The translations under genes were made by a program, and so were the position numbers. Shown piece after piece: positions 8,255-19,022 of a DNA stretch of 56,756 nucleotides (position 1 is the stretch's first letter; the number at the start of each line of letters is the position of its first letter). The notes below the pieces were generated by a model. That model had not been told where the DNA came from. It did no database searches and saw only the letters and a list, made by a program, of their open reading frames with translations. The stretch is from Curtobacterium sp. MCBD17_013 (GTDB lineage Bacteria > Actinomycetota > Actinomycetes > Actinomycetales > Microbacteriaceae), in the NCBI RefSeq assembly GCF_003234565.1, contig NZ_QKTU01000017.1:1-56756 (forward strand), given 5' to 3'.

Positions 8255-9558
8255 GCCGCGCAGGTCACCGTGGCGGCGCTCTGCCCCGACACGGACCCGG
8301 GGAGCTGCGCCGTCGTGGCCGGCGCGCTCGGGGTGGACGCGCCCGACGAGGGCGCCGTTGCCAGCTTGGACGGGCCTCCCGCAGCGTGCGACGGCGGAGC
8401 GGTCGGGGCGGCCGCCTTCGGCGGGTTCGGGTCGACCACGGCCGAGCGACCGAGGCTGCCGGCCGAGAGCGCGATCGGGTCGTCATGACGGAGCGCGGCG
8501 TTCAGGATCCCCGCCGGGTCCGTCGCGACGTCGACCCGGTTCGGGTCCTCGGGGTCGTCGACCACGGGGTACTGCACGAACACCATGTTCGACAGGCCGA
8601 CCGTCGTGACGGCCAGCGCGAGGCGCGCGAGGGTCCGCGGATCCGTCAGGGTGTCCGAGAGCGTCATGCTGCGGAACGCGGTGTCGGCCAGGCGGAGCAC
8701 CTTCGCGGGGTTCGTCAGCGTCCCGGCCGAGACGACCTGGCGCGCGAGGGCGGACATGAACGTCTGCTGGTTGCTGATGCGCGCGAGGTCGCTGCCGTCG
8801 CCGACGCCGTCCCGCGACCGGAGGAACGCGGCGGCCTGGGCGCCCGACAGCGAGCGGGTACCCGCGGGCAGGTCGATCGCCGGGGAGACGTTGTGGTCGT
8901 GGATCGGCGTGGCGAGGCAGACCTGGACCCCGCCGACCGCGTCCGCCATCCGCACGACGCCGTCGAACGTGACCATGCCGGCGTAGGAGATCGGAACGCC
9001 GGTCAGCTGGCTGATGGTCCCCGCGACGCAGGCGAGGCCGTGGCGCTCCCCACCGCGCGAGAGCGCCGTGTTGAGCATCGCCCTCGAGGAGGCCGGTGTG
9101 ACCGAGCCGTCGTCGTTCGTGCACGCCGGGATGGGCACCATGAGGTCGCGGGGGAAGCTGACGACGGCCATGTGCGTGTGGTCCTGCGAGATGTGGACCA
9201 GGATCGTCGTGTCGTTGTGCCCGACCCCGGAACTCGCGGCCTGGTTCGCCGCGCCGGTGAACCCCGCGCCCTGCCCGGTCCGGGTGTCGGTGGCGACGAG
9301 CAGCATGTTGACCTCACCCGACTGCGCGGTGAGCGTCGGGACGGCCTCGTGCCTCACGCCCGGCAACGCCAGCGTCACCGCGGGCTTGGCGCCCTGCAGG
9401 ACCTGCCAGGTCGCGATCGCCGCGACGGAACCGGAACTCACGACCGCGACCGCGACGACGGCGGCGAGGATCCGGAGGACGGCGGCGACCCGGCTCGAGC
9501 GGCGGAGCCGTCCGTGCCGTGCGATGCCGCCGCTCACTGCCGCACGTTCGCGCGCCAT
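8242..9558 (-). CDS. LCP (LytR-CpsA-Psr) family cell-wall glycopolymer ligase
   Basis: The 438-residue protein has a short Arg-rich cytosolic end, one membrane anchor at about 25-50, and an extracellular LCP domain. Family motifs include SFPRDLMVPIP and the FLRSRDGVGDGSDLARI segment, with the Arg and Asp residues that bind the polyprenyl pyrophosphate. A long Ala/Pro/Ser/Thr tail follows (about 385-438). LCP proteins transfer lipid-linked glycopolymers onto peptidoglycan. The ATG at 9558 has GAGGGGG upstream. It is single and unlinked in function to the xylanase next to it. Confidence 0.88.
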   Translation of the reverse strand: MARERAAVSGGIARHGRLRRSSRVAAVLRILAAVVAVAVVSSGSVAAIATWQVLQGAKPAVTLALPGVRHEAVPTLTAQSGEVNMLLVATDTRTGQGAGFTGAANQAASSGVGHNDTTILVHISQDHTHMAVVSFPRDLMVPIPACTNDDGSVTPASSRAMLNTALSRGGERHGLACVAGTISQLTGVPISYAGMVTFDGVVRMADAVGGVQVCLATPIHDHNVSPAIDLPAGTRSLSGAQAAAFLRSRDGVGDGSDLARISNQQTFMSALARQVVSAGTLTNPAKVLRLADTAFRSMTLSDTLTDPRTLARLALAVTTVGLSNMVFVQYPVVDDPEDPNRVDVATDPAGILNAALRHDDPIALSAGSLGRSAVVDPNPPKAAAPTAPPSHAAGGPSKLATAPSSGASTPSAPATTAQLPGSVSGQSAATVTCAAGRD

Positions 9559-9680
9559 TCGTCCCCCTCGGAGTTCGGTGCCGTCCCAGGATCATCCCGG
9601 AAGCGGGTGCGAACAGCGTGCTGGCCGCGCCGAGACCCTGAATCGGCACTCAGGTTCGCCGCGACCGGCCCCACCTCCGC

Positions 9681-9774
9681 GCGCGGGAACCGGCGCGGCC
9701 GGACGGAGCGGCGCGCGGGATCCGGCGCGGCCGGACGCCGCGGCGCGCGGGATCCGGCGCGACCGGACGCCGTC
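9681..9774. repeat. Three ~32-bp tandem repeats upstream of GH10
   Basis: Three head-to-tail copies (about 9681-9710, 9711-9742, 9743-9774) share CGCGGGA-CCGGCGCG-CCGGACG. The first copy is shorter and more diverged. They fill much of the 282-nt gap between the divergent LCP and GH10 genes, upstream of a TATGTT-like element near 9790. No coding role is seen. Confidence 0.7.
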
Positions 9775-9840
9775 GCACGCCGTCCGTGTTATGTTCTCGC
9801 CCACAACAAACCTGACGACGCTGTCCGGAAGGCGCCCGAC

Positions 9841-11085
9841 ATGCACGAGACCCTCCCCCCGCCCGGCCCGGCCGCACGGCTCGGCGAGGTCGTCCTCGCC
9901 GTCGTCGACGCCGCCGGCACCCCGCAGCCCGCCGTCCCGATCACTGTCGAGCAGACCCGTCACGCCTTCGTGTTCGGCAACATCGGCTTCGACTTCATCG
10001 GCCTCGCGAACGGCGAGCCCGACGACGTCGGGACCGAGGCGCTCGCGGAGCGGTACGCCGAGGTGTTCAACACGGCGACCCTCCCCTTCTACTGGGGGCG
10101 GTTCGAACCGGAGCGGGGCGCGCCCGACACCACACGCCTCCGGGCCGCGGCGCGGTGGTTCCGCGACCGTGGGATCGCGCTCAAGGGCCATCCGCTCGTC
10201 TGGCACACCGTGCAGCCGGACTGGCTGCTCGGCCTGCCGCTCGACGAGGTGGAGCGACTGCAGCGTGCGCGCATCCGGCGTGAGGTCGCCGACTTCGCCG
10301 GGCTCGTCGACACCTGGGACGCGATCAACGAGGTCGTCATCATGCCCGTGTTCGACAACGGCGACAACGCCATCACACCCCTCGCCCGCGCCCGGGGCCG
10401 CGTGCCGATGATCCGGATGGCGTTCGAGGAGGCCCGTGCGACGAACCCGGAGGCCCGGCTCCTGCTCAACGACTTCGACCTGTCGAGCGACTACGAACAC
10501 CTCGTCGAGGAGGTCCTCGACGCGGGGATCACGCTCGACGCCCTCGGTCTGCAGACGCACATGCACCAGGGCTACTGGGGCGAGGACACGATGCTCGCGA
10601 CGGTCGACCGGTTCGCGCGGTTCGGCCTCCCGATCCACATGACCGAGTCCTCGCTCGTGTCCGGCGAACTCATGCCCGCGGAGATCGCGGACCTCAACGA
10701 CCACCAGGTGCCGTCATGGCCGTCGACGCCCGAGGGCGAGGCGCGGCAGGCCGACGAGATCGACCGGCACTACCGGAGCCTCGTGGGGCACGAGGCCGTC
10801 GAGGCCATCACGTACTGGGGCATCACCGACGCGGGCGCGTGGCTCGGCGCGCCGATCGGACTCGTCCGGGCGGACGGCTCCCCCAAGCCCTCCTACGACG
10901 CGCTGCGCCGCCTCGTCCGCGACGCGTGGTGGCTCGGACCGACCGAACTCGTCACCGACGGACGCGGTGAGGTCCGTGTGAGCGGCTTCCGCGGCGACTA
11001 CGCGGCACGGCTCGCCGGCACGACGACGCCCTTCACGCTCGGACCGGACGCGCAGCGGATCGCCCTGACCGTCCCGGCTGCCTGA
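9841..11085 (+). CDS. GH10 endo-1,4-beta-xylanase, no signal peptide
   Basis: The 414-residue enzyme has a short beta-rich N-terminal part (about 1-50) and a GH10 barrel. The acid/base glutamate is E164 in TWDAINE and the nucleophile is E269 in HMTES. The substrate-site motif KGHPLVWHT is also present. The N-terminus is not a signal peptide, so it would act inside the cell on imported xylo-oligosaccharides, or be released otherwise. ATG 9841 was chosen because the barrel begins soon after it and the open frame further left covers the tandem repeats. Together with the LacI/ABC/GH3 locus it suggests xylan use. Confidence 0.87.
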   Translation: MHETLPPPGPAARLGEVVLAVVDAAGTPQPAVPITVEQTRHAFVFGNIGFDFIGLANGEPDDVGTEALAERYAEVFNTATLPFYWGRFEPERGAPDTTRLRAAARWFRDRGIALKGHPLVWHTVQPDWLLGLPLDEVERLQRARIRREVADFAGLVDTWDAINEVVIMPVFDNGDNAITPLARARGRVPMIRMAFEEARATNPEARLLLNDFDLSSDYEHLVEEVLDAGITLDALGLQTHMHQGYWGEDTMLATVDRFARFGLPIHMTESSLVSGELMPAEIADLNDHQVPSWPSTPEGEARQADEIDRHYRSLVGHEAVEAITYWGITDAGAWLGAPIGLVRADGSPKPSYDALRRLVRDAWWLGPTELVTDGRGEVRVSGFRGDYAARLAGTTTPFTLGPDAQRIALTVPAA

Positions 11086-11182
11086 CCGCACCGACCGGCG
11101 GCCGGGAGGCACGGCACCGGCCCGTCCTGTCCCTCCCGACCGTTCCCCTGGGTTGCGGAACCACCCGAACGGGCGCGGACAG

Positions 11183-11222
11183 ACGACGAGGGCGCGGTCG
11201 TCGGACCGCGCCCTCGTCGTCC
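11183..11222. terminator. Strong bidirectional terminator hairpin
   Basis: The 18-bp perfect stem (11183-11200 with 11205-11222) has a GTCG tetraloop. It separates the convergent GH10 (+) and pgi (-) genes. No U-tract follows, as is common in high-GC actinobacteria. Confidence 0.8.
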
Positions 11223-11252
11223 GGGTGCGCATCTGCGCGCCCGGCACACGCG

Positions 11253-12980
11253 TCAGCCGCGCAGCTCGAGGTACTTCGCGATGAGCGCCTTCGTCGAGGC
11301 GTCCTGCGACGCGAGCGCCTCGGTGTCGCCGTCGACCGCGGGAGCGATCTGCAGCGCGAGCTGCTTGCCGAGCTCGACACCCCACTGGTCGAACGAGTCG
11401 ATGCCCCAGATCGTGCCCTCGGTGAACACGATGTGCTCGTACAGCGCGATGAGCTGGCCGACGACGCTCGGCGTGAGTGCCGGTGCGAGGATCGACGCGG
11501 TCGGTCGGTTGCCCGGGAACTCGCGGGCCGGCACGACGGACTCCTTCGTGCCCTCGGCGCGGACCTCGTCCGCCGTCTTGCCGAACGCGAGCGCCTTGGT
11601 CTGCGCGAAGAAGTTCGCCATGAACAGCGCGTGGACGTCCTGTCCGGGCTGCACGGCGCCACCGTCACCGGTCTCGTCCTGCAGCGGGTGCGCCGGGTTC
11701 GCGACGGCGATGAAGTCCGCCGGGATCAGCCGGGTGCCCTGGTGGATGAGCTGGTAGAAGGCGTGCTGGCCGTTCGTGCCCGGCTCGCCCCAGAAGACCT
11801 CGCCGGTGTCGGTCGTGACCGGGGAGCCGTCCCAGCGGACCCGCTTGCCGTTCGACTCCATCGTGAGCTGCTGCAGGTAGGCGGCGAAACGGTGCAGGTA
11901 CTGCGTGTACGGCAGGACCGCGTGGCTCTGGGCACCGAGGAAGTTCGAGTACCAGACGTTGAGCAGGCCCATGAGCACGGGGACGTTCTGCTCGAGCGGC
12001 GCGGTGCGCATGTGCTCGTCGACGGCGTGGAACCCGGCGAGGAAGTCGCGCCAGTTGTCCGGCCCGATCGCGATGACGACCGACGTGCCGATGGCCGAGT
12101 CGACCGAGTAGCGGCCGCCCACCCAGTCCCAGAACCCGAACGCGTTCTCCGGGTCGATGCCGAACGCGGCGACCTTGTCGAGCGCGGTCGAGACGGCGAC
12201 GAAGTGCTTGGCGACGGCGTCCTTGCGGGACTCGTCGGTGTCCTCGATCGCACCGGCGGCACCGAGCCGCTCCCACAGCCACTGGCGGGCCAGCCGGGCG
12301 TTCGTCAGGGTCTCGAGCGTGCCGAAGGTCTTCGACGCGACGATGAACAGCGTCGTCTCCGGGTCGAGGTCCGCGGTCTTCTCGTAGATGTCGGCGGGGT
12401 CGATGTTCGAGACGAAGCGGGCCTCGAGCCCCTGCTGCACGTATGGCTTGAGCGCCTCGTAGACCATGACGGGGCCGAGGTCCGACCCGCCGATGCCGAT
12501 GTTGACGACGGTCTCGATGCGCTTGCCGGTGACGCCCTTCCACGCCCCTGACCGCACCTGCTCGGCGAACCCGTACACCTTGTCGAGCGTGGCCTGCACG
12601 TCGGCGTCGACGTCCTGCCCGTCGACCTCGAAGCCCGCCGGCGGGACCAGGTCGGAACCGGCGGCCGGACGACGCAGCGCGGTGTGGAGCACGGCGCGGT
12701 CCTCGGTGACGTTGATGTGCTCGCCGCGGATCATCGCCTGGTAGCGGCCGGGGACGTCGACGTCCTGCGCGAGCTGCAGCAGGTGGCCGAGGATCTCCTC
12801 GGTCACGAGGCCCTTCGACAGGTCGACGGTGAGGTCGGCGGCCTGGAAGGTGTACCGGTCGGCCCGGTCCGGGTCGGCGTCGAACCACCCACGCAGGTCC
12901 GGCGTGAAGCCGTCGGCGATGCCGGCCAGGGCGCGCCAGGCCTCGGTCGAGGTGGGATCGACGGGAGCGGATTCGGTCAA
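11253..12980 (-). CDS. pgi: Glucose-6-phosphate isomerase
   Basis: The 575-residue protein has the length and motifs of the long bacterial PGI class. It interconverts glucose 6-phosphate and fructose 6-phosphate in glycolysis and gluconeogenesis in the cytosol. The family signature is visible in [18 protein letters not shown], and the phosphate site in [10 protein letters not shown]. The start is TTG at 12980 with an ideal AGGAGG 5 nt upstream. It is transcribed alone, with hairpins on both sides. Confidence 0.95.
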   Translation of the reverse strand: MTESAPVDPTSTEAWRALAGIADGFTPDLRGWFDADPDRADRYTFQAADLTVDLSKGLVTEEILGHLLQLAQDVDVPGRYQAMIRGEHINVTEDRAVLHTALRRPAAGSDLVPPAGFEVDGQDVDADVQATLDKVYGFAEQVRSGAWKGVTGKRIETVVNIGIGGSDLGPVMVYEALKPYVQQGLEARFVSNIDPADIYEKTADLDPETTLFIVASKTFGTLETLTNARLARQWLWERLGAAGAIEDTDESRKDAVAKHFVAVSTALDKVAAFGIDPENAFGFWDWVGGRYSVDSAIGTSVVIAIGPDNWRDFLAGFHAVDEHMRTAPLEQNVPVLMGLLNVWYSNFLGAQSHAVLPYTQYLHRFAAYLQQLTMESNGKRVRWDGSPVTTDTGEVFWGEPGTNGQHAFYQLIHQGTRLIPADFIAVANPAHPLQDETGDGGAVQPGQDVHALFMANFFAQTKALAFGKTADEVRAEGTKESVVPAREFPGNRPTASILAPALTPSVVGQLIALYEHIVFTEGTIWGIDSFDQWGVELGKQLALQIAPAVDGDTEALASQDASTKALIAKYLELRG

Positions 12981-13113
12981 GGGGTCCTCCTGAACAGGGA
13001 ACGGTGCACGGCTCGCGGATCACGCGGCGCTGCGCGGCGGGCCGGGTCCAAATCTATTCCCCTGCCGCTCCCCCCGACGGCAGGTGGGGACGACCGGGCG
13101 ACAGGGGACGCTG

Positions 13114-13147
13114 GGGAGGGACGGGGCGGTCCGGCACCGTCCCTCCC
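13114..13147. terminator. GGGAGGGACGG-type hairpin
   Basis: The 11-bp perfect stem GGGAGGGACGG/CCGTCCCTCCC (13114-13124 with 13137-13147) has a 12-nt loop. It lies downstream of the first aldo/keto reductase gene (-), in the 327-nt gap before pgi. The same stem sequence is used after pyrG at 47620-47659. The rest of the gap holds the tandem repeats at 13186-13321 and nothing else recognisable. Confidence 0.65.
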
Positions 13148-13185
13148 GTCCGTCGCGGCTCGCCCCGCGGGGCGACGACGCACTC

Positions 13186-13307
13186 GGTCAGCGCCTGATC
13201 GGGTCAGCGCACGATCGGGTCAGCGCCCGTCCGGTCAGCGCCCGTCGGTCAGCGCCGGTCCGGTCAGCGCCCGTCGGTCAGCGCCGGTCCGGTCAGCGCC
13301 CGTCCGG

Positions 13308-13321
<14 letters not shown>
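13186..13321. repeat. Nine tandem 14-16-bp repeats spanning a stop codon
   Basis: Nine copies of GGTCAGCGCCCGTCC or close variants run head to tail, with unit lengths of 14, 15 and 16 bp. On the minus strand each copy reads GGGCGCTGACC. The last copy (13307-13321) contains the real end of the aldo/keto reductase gene (Gly-Arg-stop). The other copies are repeated copies of that gene end, lying downstream of it. Confidence 0.9.
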
Positions 13322-14294
<973 letters not shown>

Positions 14295-14389
14295 GCTGTC
14301 TCCTGTCTGCCCGGCCGAGGACCAGCCGGTGCACGACCTCCATGGTGCTCGCCGCTGCTCGGGGGTGCGTGGACACCGCGGAGCGCGCG

Positions 14390-14833
14390 TCAGGCGTGCA
14401 TGCGCGCACCCTTCGTGATCTTGTCCACCGCGTTCCGGGGCCCGCGCACGGCGATGCCGACCAGATCGAGGTCGTCGGCCGCCACGGCGGCGACGGCTGC
14501 GCGGTTGGCGGCGTCGTGCCCCGTCGCGAACAGGTCGCGCGTGTACAGGGCGAGCGGGACGCCGCGGGTGAGCGCCCGGGTCCGCGCGGCGGCGAGGACC
14601 TCGGGGCCGGCCGACATCACCATCACCGGCTGCCGGAGCATCGGGAGGTACCGGTTGCCGTCCGCGTCCGCGTAGGGCTCCCCGACGAGGTCCGGCTCAC
14701 TCGTGGCGATGCCGCTCGTCAGGAACGCGGTGACGTTGAGCTCCTGCCAGGGCAGCAGGTCGTCGTGGAGCACCACGACGACCTTCGTGTCGAAGCGGAC
14801 GGGTTCGGTGGTGGTGTCGTCGAGCGGTGCCAT
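14390..14833 (-). CDS. DUF2000 family protein
   Basis: This 147-residue protein resembles DUF2000, a family with a peptidyl-tRNA hydrolase 2-like fold and no established role. The typical opening is a beta strand ([11 protein letters not shown]) followed by [17 protein letters not shown] 14833 has GGGGA upstream and leaves a 49-nt divergent gap to the AraC gene. DUF2000 genes are often next to AraC regulators, so this gene is probably controlled by its neighbour. Confidence 0.7.
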   Translation of the reverse strand: MAPLDDTTTEPVRFDTKVVVVLHDDLLPWQELNVTAFLTSGIATSEPDLVGEPYADADGNRYLPMLRQPVMVMSAGPEVLAAARTRALTRGVPLALYTRDLFATGHDAANRAAVAAVAADDLDLVGIAVRGPRNAVDKITKGARMHA

Positions 14834-14882
14834 GTCCCCACGATCGCGCCGGGCACACCCGGTCGTCTTGTACGTTCCTTGC

Positions 14883-15671
14883 ATGGTCGAGTCCGTGCGC
14901 GCGTGGCGGCCCGCCGTGCCCCTGGTGCGCGAGGTGCTGCACGCGGAGCACCTCGAGCACGCGTACCCGGCGCACACGCACGACAGCTGGACCCTCCTGA
15001 CGGTCGACGACGGTGCCGTCGTCTACGAACTCGACGGCCGACGGCACCACGTGATGCCCGGGACGCTCACGGTCCTGCCGCCGGGCGTCCCGCACACCGG
15101 GCGCACCGCCACCGGCGGCGAGCGCTACCGCAAGCGGGTGCTGTACCTCGAACCGGAGTGGCTGCCGGCGGGGACGATCGGCGGCGCGGTCCACCACCCG
15201 GCGTTCACGGACGGGACGCTCGCGGCGGGCGTGGCCAGCATCCACGCCGCGCTCGCGCAGGCCGCGCCGACGACGGCTGCCCTGGCCGTCGAGTTCGGCG
15301 TCCTGCGCCTCGGCGCCCGGCTCCGCGACGCATTCGGCGCGGACGCCACGGACCGCGACGACCCGGTCCTCGCCCGACGCTTCCGCGCGATGCTCGACGA
15401 GCACCTGACCGAGCAGCTCACCATCGCCGACGCGGCCGCCGCGCTGCACGTCCACCCGGCACACCTCGCCCGCGTGTTCTCGGCGGCGTTCCGGATCGCA
15501 CCGCACCAGTACGTGTCGGCGCGGCGGGTCGACCTGGCGCGCCGACTCCTGCTCGCGGGACGCCGCCCGGTCGACGCCGCCGCCGAGGCCGGGTTCGCGG
15601 ACCAACCCCACATGACGCGGCAGTTCCGTCGCGTGCTCGGGACGACGCCGGGGACGTTCGCCGCGGCGTAG
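14883..15671 (+). CDS. AraC-family transcriptional regulator
   Basis: The 262-residue protein has an N-terminal cupin-type sensor (about 20-90; PAHTHDSWTLL, PPGVPHTGR) and a C-terminal double helix-turn-helix (about 165-258; LTIADAAAALHVHPAHLARV and AAEAGFADQPHMTRQFRRVL). The layout matches the AraC type with an N-terminal AraC-binding cupin. ATG 14883 begins close to the divergent DUF2000 start. It probably controls itself and DUF2000; the ligand is unknown. Confidence 0.88.
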   Translation: MVESVRAWRPAVPLVREVLHAEHLEHAYPAHTHDSWTLLTVDDGAVVYELDGRRHHVMPGTLTVLPPGVPHTGRTATGGERYRKRVLYLEPEWLPAGTIGGAVHHPAFTDGTLAAGVASIHAALAQAAPTTAALAVEFGVLRLGARLRDAFGADATDRDDPVLARRFRAMLDEHLTEQLTIADAAAALHVHPAHLARVFSAAFRIAPHQYVSARRVDLARRLLLAGRRPVDAAAEAGFADQPHMTRQFRRVLGTTPGTFAAA

Positions 15672-15692
15672 AGCGCTCCGGGACGCCGCGTG

Positions 15693-17207
15693 CTACGAGG
15701 ACCGCCCGGCGAACGCCGTCACACCATGGACCGTGGGCACGAGCAGGAGGCCGTCCACCGACGTCGGCGTCGCGAACGTCGGCAACGCCGTCCCCGTGTG
15801 GAGGGTCTGCAGTCGGCGCCCGGACCGCGGGTCCCACTCCGAGACGGTCCCCGTCGGGTACTCGACGGCCCAGAGGTGCCTGCCGATCAGCGTCGGTCCG
15901 CTGTTCGCACCCGCCAGTCGGGGTCCGAGCGTCCGCGTCGCGAGGTCGACCCGCTGGATCCCGCCGCCTCGGCAGGGGACGAAGACGCGGTCCGTGCGGC
16001 GGTCGAACGCGGGTGCGCCGTCCGGGTCGCTGCCGCACACGTGGCGGATCGCGGTCACCTGCGACAGGTCTCCCTGCCGCAGCACGAACGCGGTGTCCGT
16101 CTTCCCGACGGCGAACACGAGCCCGCCCGGGAGCAGCACGGGGTTGCTCGTCGACAGGTCCTCGTCGCCGCCCGCGACGCGGTCCTTGAACGCGGCGAGC
16201 GGCCGGAGGTCCGGGGACAGCTCCACGACGCTCTCGGTGTACCGCTCGGGATCGGGGCCGCCCTGCGGCGGATCGGGGTTCGCGTTGCCCGTCGTGACGA
16301 ACAGGTGCCCGTCGGCACCGACCGCGATGCCGCCGCCCGACTCCCAGACCGCTCCGCCCTCGCCGTCCGGGGCGACCTCGAACGACACCGGGTCCGGCGC
16401 GCCGCTCTCGCGCACCCCGACGACCCAGCCGTGGTAGTGCCCGCAGTCCCCCGCGTTGCCGCCGTAGCCGGCGTAGACGCGGCCGTTCGCCACGGCCAGG
16501 GACACCCGCTGGAGCAGGTGCACCGGCGATTCGCCGGCCGGGAGGGGCGGGTCGACGTCCTCGGTCCGCACCGTCCGCCCCGTGGCCAGGTCGAGCCCCG
16601 AGAGCACGTGGTGCACGACGCCCCGGCCGGCGTCGACCTCGGCGACCACGTACACGATGCGCGTCGCCGGGTCGATCGCGGGCGTGCTCGTGATGCCGAG
16701 TGGGTCGATGTCGCCACAGCCCGCCACGGCGGCGACGTGCGTGAGCGGTGTGCCGAGCGTCCGAGACCACAGCACGTGCCCGGTCGTGGGGTCGAGGGCG
16801 ACGACCCGGTTCCGCTCGGTGGCGGCGACGATGCGTCCGTCCGCAGCGACGGGCTGCCCCTGCACGGTGCCGCCGAGGTCGACCGACCACCTCCGCGTCG
16901 CGTGGTCGAGAGGCGCCCCGGCGGGGACCGCACCCGTCAGCGTCGCGGTGCCGTGGTAGCTCGGCCACGAGTCGGACGCGGCGGCTCGGGACGGTCCCGT
17001 CCCCGTCGACGGTCCGGACGGGGCGGACGGTCCGTCCGATCTCGTCGACGCGGTACCAGCAGGCGCTCCGGCGGACGGAGGCGGTGTCGTCGGCGCGACG
17101 GAGGGCCTCCCGGCCGTGCACCCGGCGAGCAGCAGCACGGCGACGGGCACGACCAGCGTGCGCAGGCGCACCCCGCACCGTCGGTCTCGATCGTGATGGG
17201 TCGTCAT
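15693..17207 (-). CDS. Outer-surface lipoprotein with PQQ-like beta-propeller
   Basis: The 504-residue protein has a lipoprotein signal (lipobox LLAGC, Cys30), a ~55-residue Ser/Pro/Thr/Gly-rich linker, then repeated beta-propeller blades. Blade signatures such as GRIVAATERNRVVALDPTTG and GHVLWSR recur through the chain. It resembles PQQ-binding-like repeat proteins, though a true PQQ dehydrogenase site is not evident. Cys residues at CGDIDP, GDCGHYHG, HVCGSD and VPCRGG could form disulfides outside the cell. ATG 17207 has GAGGAGGG upstream. It could be a scaffold or sugar-binding protein. Confidence 0.8.
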   Translation of the reverse strand: MTTHHDRDRRCGVRLRTLVVPVAVLLLAGCTAGRPSVAPTTPPPSAGAPAGTASTRSDGPSAPSGPSTGTGPSRAAASDSWPSYHGTATLTGAVPAGAPLDHATRRWSVDLGGTVQGQPVAADGRIVAATERNRVVALDPTTGHVLWSRTLGTPLTHVAAVAGCGDIDPLGITSTPAIDPATRIVYVVAEVDAGRGVVHHVLSGLDLATGRTVRTEDVDPPLPAGESPVHLLQRVSLAVANGRVYAGYGGNAGDCGHYHGWVVGVRESGAPDPVSFEVAPDGEGGAVWESGGGIAVGADGHLFVTTGNANPDPPQGGPDPERYTESVVELSPDLRPLAAFKDRVAGGDEDLSTSNPVLLPGGLVFAVGKTDTAFVLRQGDLSQVTAIRHVCGSDPDGAPAFDRRTDRVFVPCRGGGIQRVDLATRTLGPRLAGANSGPTLIGRHLWAVEYPTGTVSEWDPRSGRRLQTLHTGTALPTFATPTSVDGLLLVPTVHGVTAFAGRSS

Positions 17208-17264
17208 CGAGCCCTCCTCGGCGCCGAGGGTAGCCCGACCGGTCCCCGTCGGTACGCCCGCTGG

Positions 17265-18929
17265 TCAGACTTCCGTGACCCGGCCCTCCTCGACGTGCCA
17301 ACGGCGGTCGAGTCGCACGGTCTCGAGCATGCGGCGGTCGTGCGTCACCAGGAGCAGCGTGCCGTCGTAGGCGTCGAGTGCCTGCTCGAGCTGTTCGATC
17401 GCGGGGAGGTCCAGGTGGTTCGTCGGCTCGTCGAGCACGAGCACGTTCACCCCGCGGGCCTGGAGGAGCGCCAGACCGGCGCGCGTCCGCTCACCCGGCG
17501 ACAACTCCCCCGCGGCGCGACCGACGTGGTCGGCCTTCAACCCGAACTTGGCCAGGAGGGTCCGCACCTCGGCGGTGGACATCTCGGGCACGAGCCCCTC
17601 GAACACCTCGGCGAGCGCCGTGGCGCCCGTGAACCGCCTGCGCGCCTGGTCGATCTCACCGACGGCCACGTTCGACCCGGTGGACGCCGTGCCGGAGGTC
17701 GGCTCCTGCCCGCCGAGGAGTGCCCGCAACAGCGTGGACTTGCCTGCGCCGTTCGGACCCGTGATCCCGATGCGGTCGCGCGCGGCCACCTGGAGCGAGA
17801 CCGGACCGAGCGTGAAGTCGCCCTGCACGTACGTCGCCTCGGACAGCGTCGCGACCACCGACGACGACCGCGGGGCCGCGCCGATGGTGAACTCGAGCTG
17901 CCACTCCTTGCGGGGCTCCTCGACCTCGTCGAGCCGGGCGATCCGTGACTCCATCTGGCGGACCTTCTGCCCCTGCTTCTCGCTCGACTCCGCCGACGCC
18001 TTCCGGCGGAGCTTGTCGTTGTCGGGGCTCTTCCGCATGGCGTTCCGCACGCCCTGGCTCGTCCACTCGCGCTGCGTGCGCGCGCGGGCGACGAGGTCCG
18101 CCTTCGTCGCCGCGTACTCCTCGTAGGCGTCCCGCTTGTGCTGCCGGGCGAGCGCGCGCTCCTCGAGGTACGCGTCGTACCCGCCGCCGAACAGCCGATG
18201 CGACGACTGGGCCAGGTCGAGCTCGAGCACGGCCGTGACCGAGCGCGCCAGGAACTCCCGGTCGTGGCTCACCAGGACCACACCGCCGCGCAGGCCCCGG
18301 ACGAACTCCTCGAGCCGGGCCAGGCCGTCGAGGTCGAGGTCGTTCGTCGGCTCGTCGAGCAGCACCACGTCGAACCGCGACAGCAGGAGCGCCGCGAGGC
18401 CCACCCGTGCCGCCTGGCCTCCGGACAGCGACGTCATCGCCGAGTCGACCGTGAGCGAGCCGTAGCCCGAGTCGACGTCGAGTCCGAGATCCGCGAGGAC
18501 GACCGGGATGCGCTCGTCGAGGTCCGCCGCACCGGAGGCGAGCCACCGTTCGAGCGCGACCGCGTAGTCGTCACCAGCAACGTCACCGGCGGTGGGCTCG
18601 GCGAGCGCCGCGGCTGCGTCGTCCATCGCCGCGGTCGCCGCCGCACATCCGGTGCGTCGCGCGAGGTACCCGCCGATCGTCTCGCCCTCGACGCGCTCGT
18701 GCTCCTGCGGCAGCCAGCCGACGAACGCGTCCTTCGGCGACAGCGCGACCGACCCCGCCAGGGGTTCGTCGACCCCGGCGAGCAGGCGGAGCAGCGTCGA
18801 CTTGCCGGCCCCGTTCACGCCGACGACGCCGATGACGTCACCGGGCGCGACGGTCAGGTCGAGCGAGTCGAAGAGGGTGCGAGCGGCGTGCCCACCGGCG
18901 AGGTCCTTGGCGACGAGCGTGGCGGTCAT
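17265..18929 (-). CDS. ABC-F family ATPase
   Basis: The 554-residue soluble protein has two ABC domains and no membrane segment. Walker A motifs are GVNGAGKST (about 37-45) and GPNGAGKST (about 388-396). Signature motifs are LSGGQAARV and LSPGERTRA. A charged linker of ~80 residues between the domains is typical of ABC-F translation factors that act at the ribosome, some giving antibiotic resistance. Which subgroup this is cannot be told. It follows the clan-A glycosidase gene after a terminator, so it probably has its own promoter. Confidence 0.88.
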   Translation of the reverse strand: MTATLVAKDLAGGHAARTLFDSLDLTVAPGDVIGVVGVNGAGKSTLLRLLAGVDEPLAGSVALSPKDAFVGWLPQEHERVEGETIGGYLARRTGCAAATAAMDDAAAALAEPTAGDVAGDDYAVALERWLASGAADLDERIPVVLADLGLDVDSGYGSLTVDSAMTSLSGGQAARVGLAALLLSRFDVVLLDEPTNDLDLDGLARLEEFVRGLRGGVVLVSHDREFLARSVTAVLELDLAQSSHRLFGGGYDAYLEERALARQHKRDAYEEYAATKADLVARARTQREWTSQGVRNAMRKSPDNDKLRRKASAESSEKQGQKVRQMESRIARLDEVEEPRKEWQLEFTIGAAPRSSSVVATLSEATYVQGDFTLGPVSLQVAARDRIGITGPNGAGKSTLLRALLGGQEPTSGTASTGSNVAVGEIDQARRRFTGATALAEVFEGLVPEMSTAEVRTLLAKFGLKADHVGRAAGELSPGERTRAGLALLQARGVNVLVLDEPTNHLDLPAIEQLEQALDAYDGTLLLVTHDRRMLETVRLDRRWHVEEGRVTEV

Positions 18930-18942
18930 CTGCTCATGCTCC

Positions 18943-18979
18943 CACCCGGGGGAACGCGATCGTGGCGCTCCCCCGGGTG
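18943..18979 (-). terminator. Terminator hairpin after the glycosidase gene
   Basis: The 11-bp perfect stem CACCCGGGGGA/TCCCCCGGGTG (18943-18953 with 18969-18979) has a 15-nt loop. It lies 43 nt beyond the stop of the glycosidase gene and 13 nt before the ABC-F start. Confidence 0.65.
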
Positions 18980-19022
18980 TGGTGCAGTGCGGTGCGGGCC
19001 CGGTGCCGCAGCGCTGGTGCCG

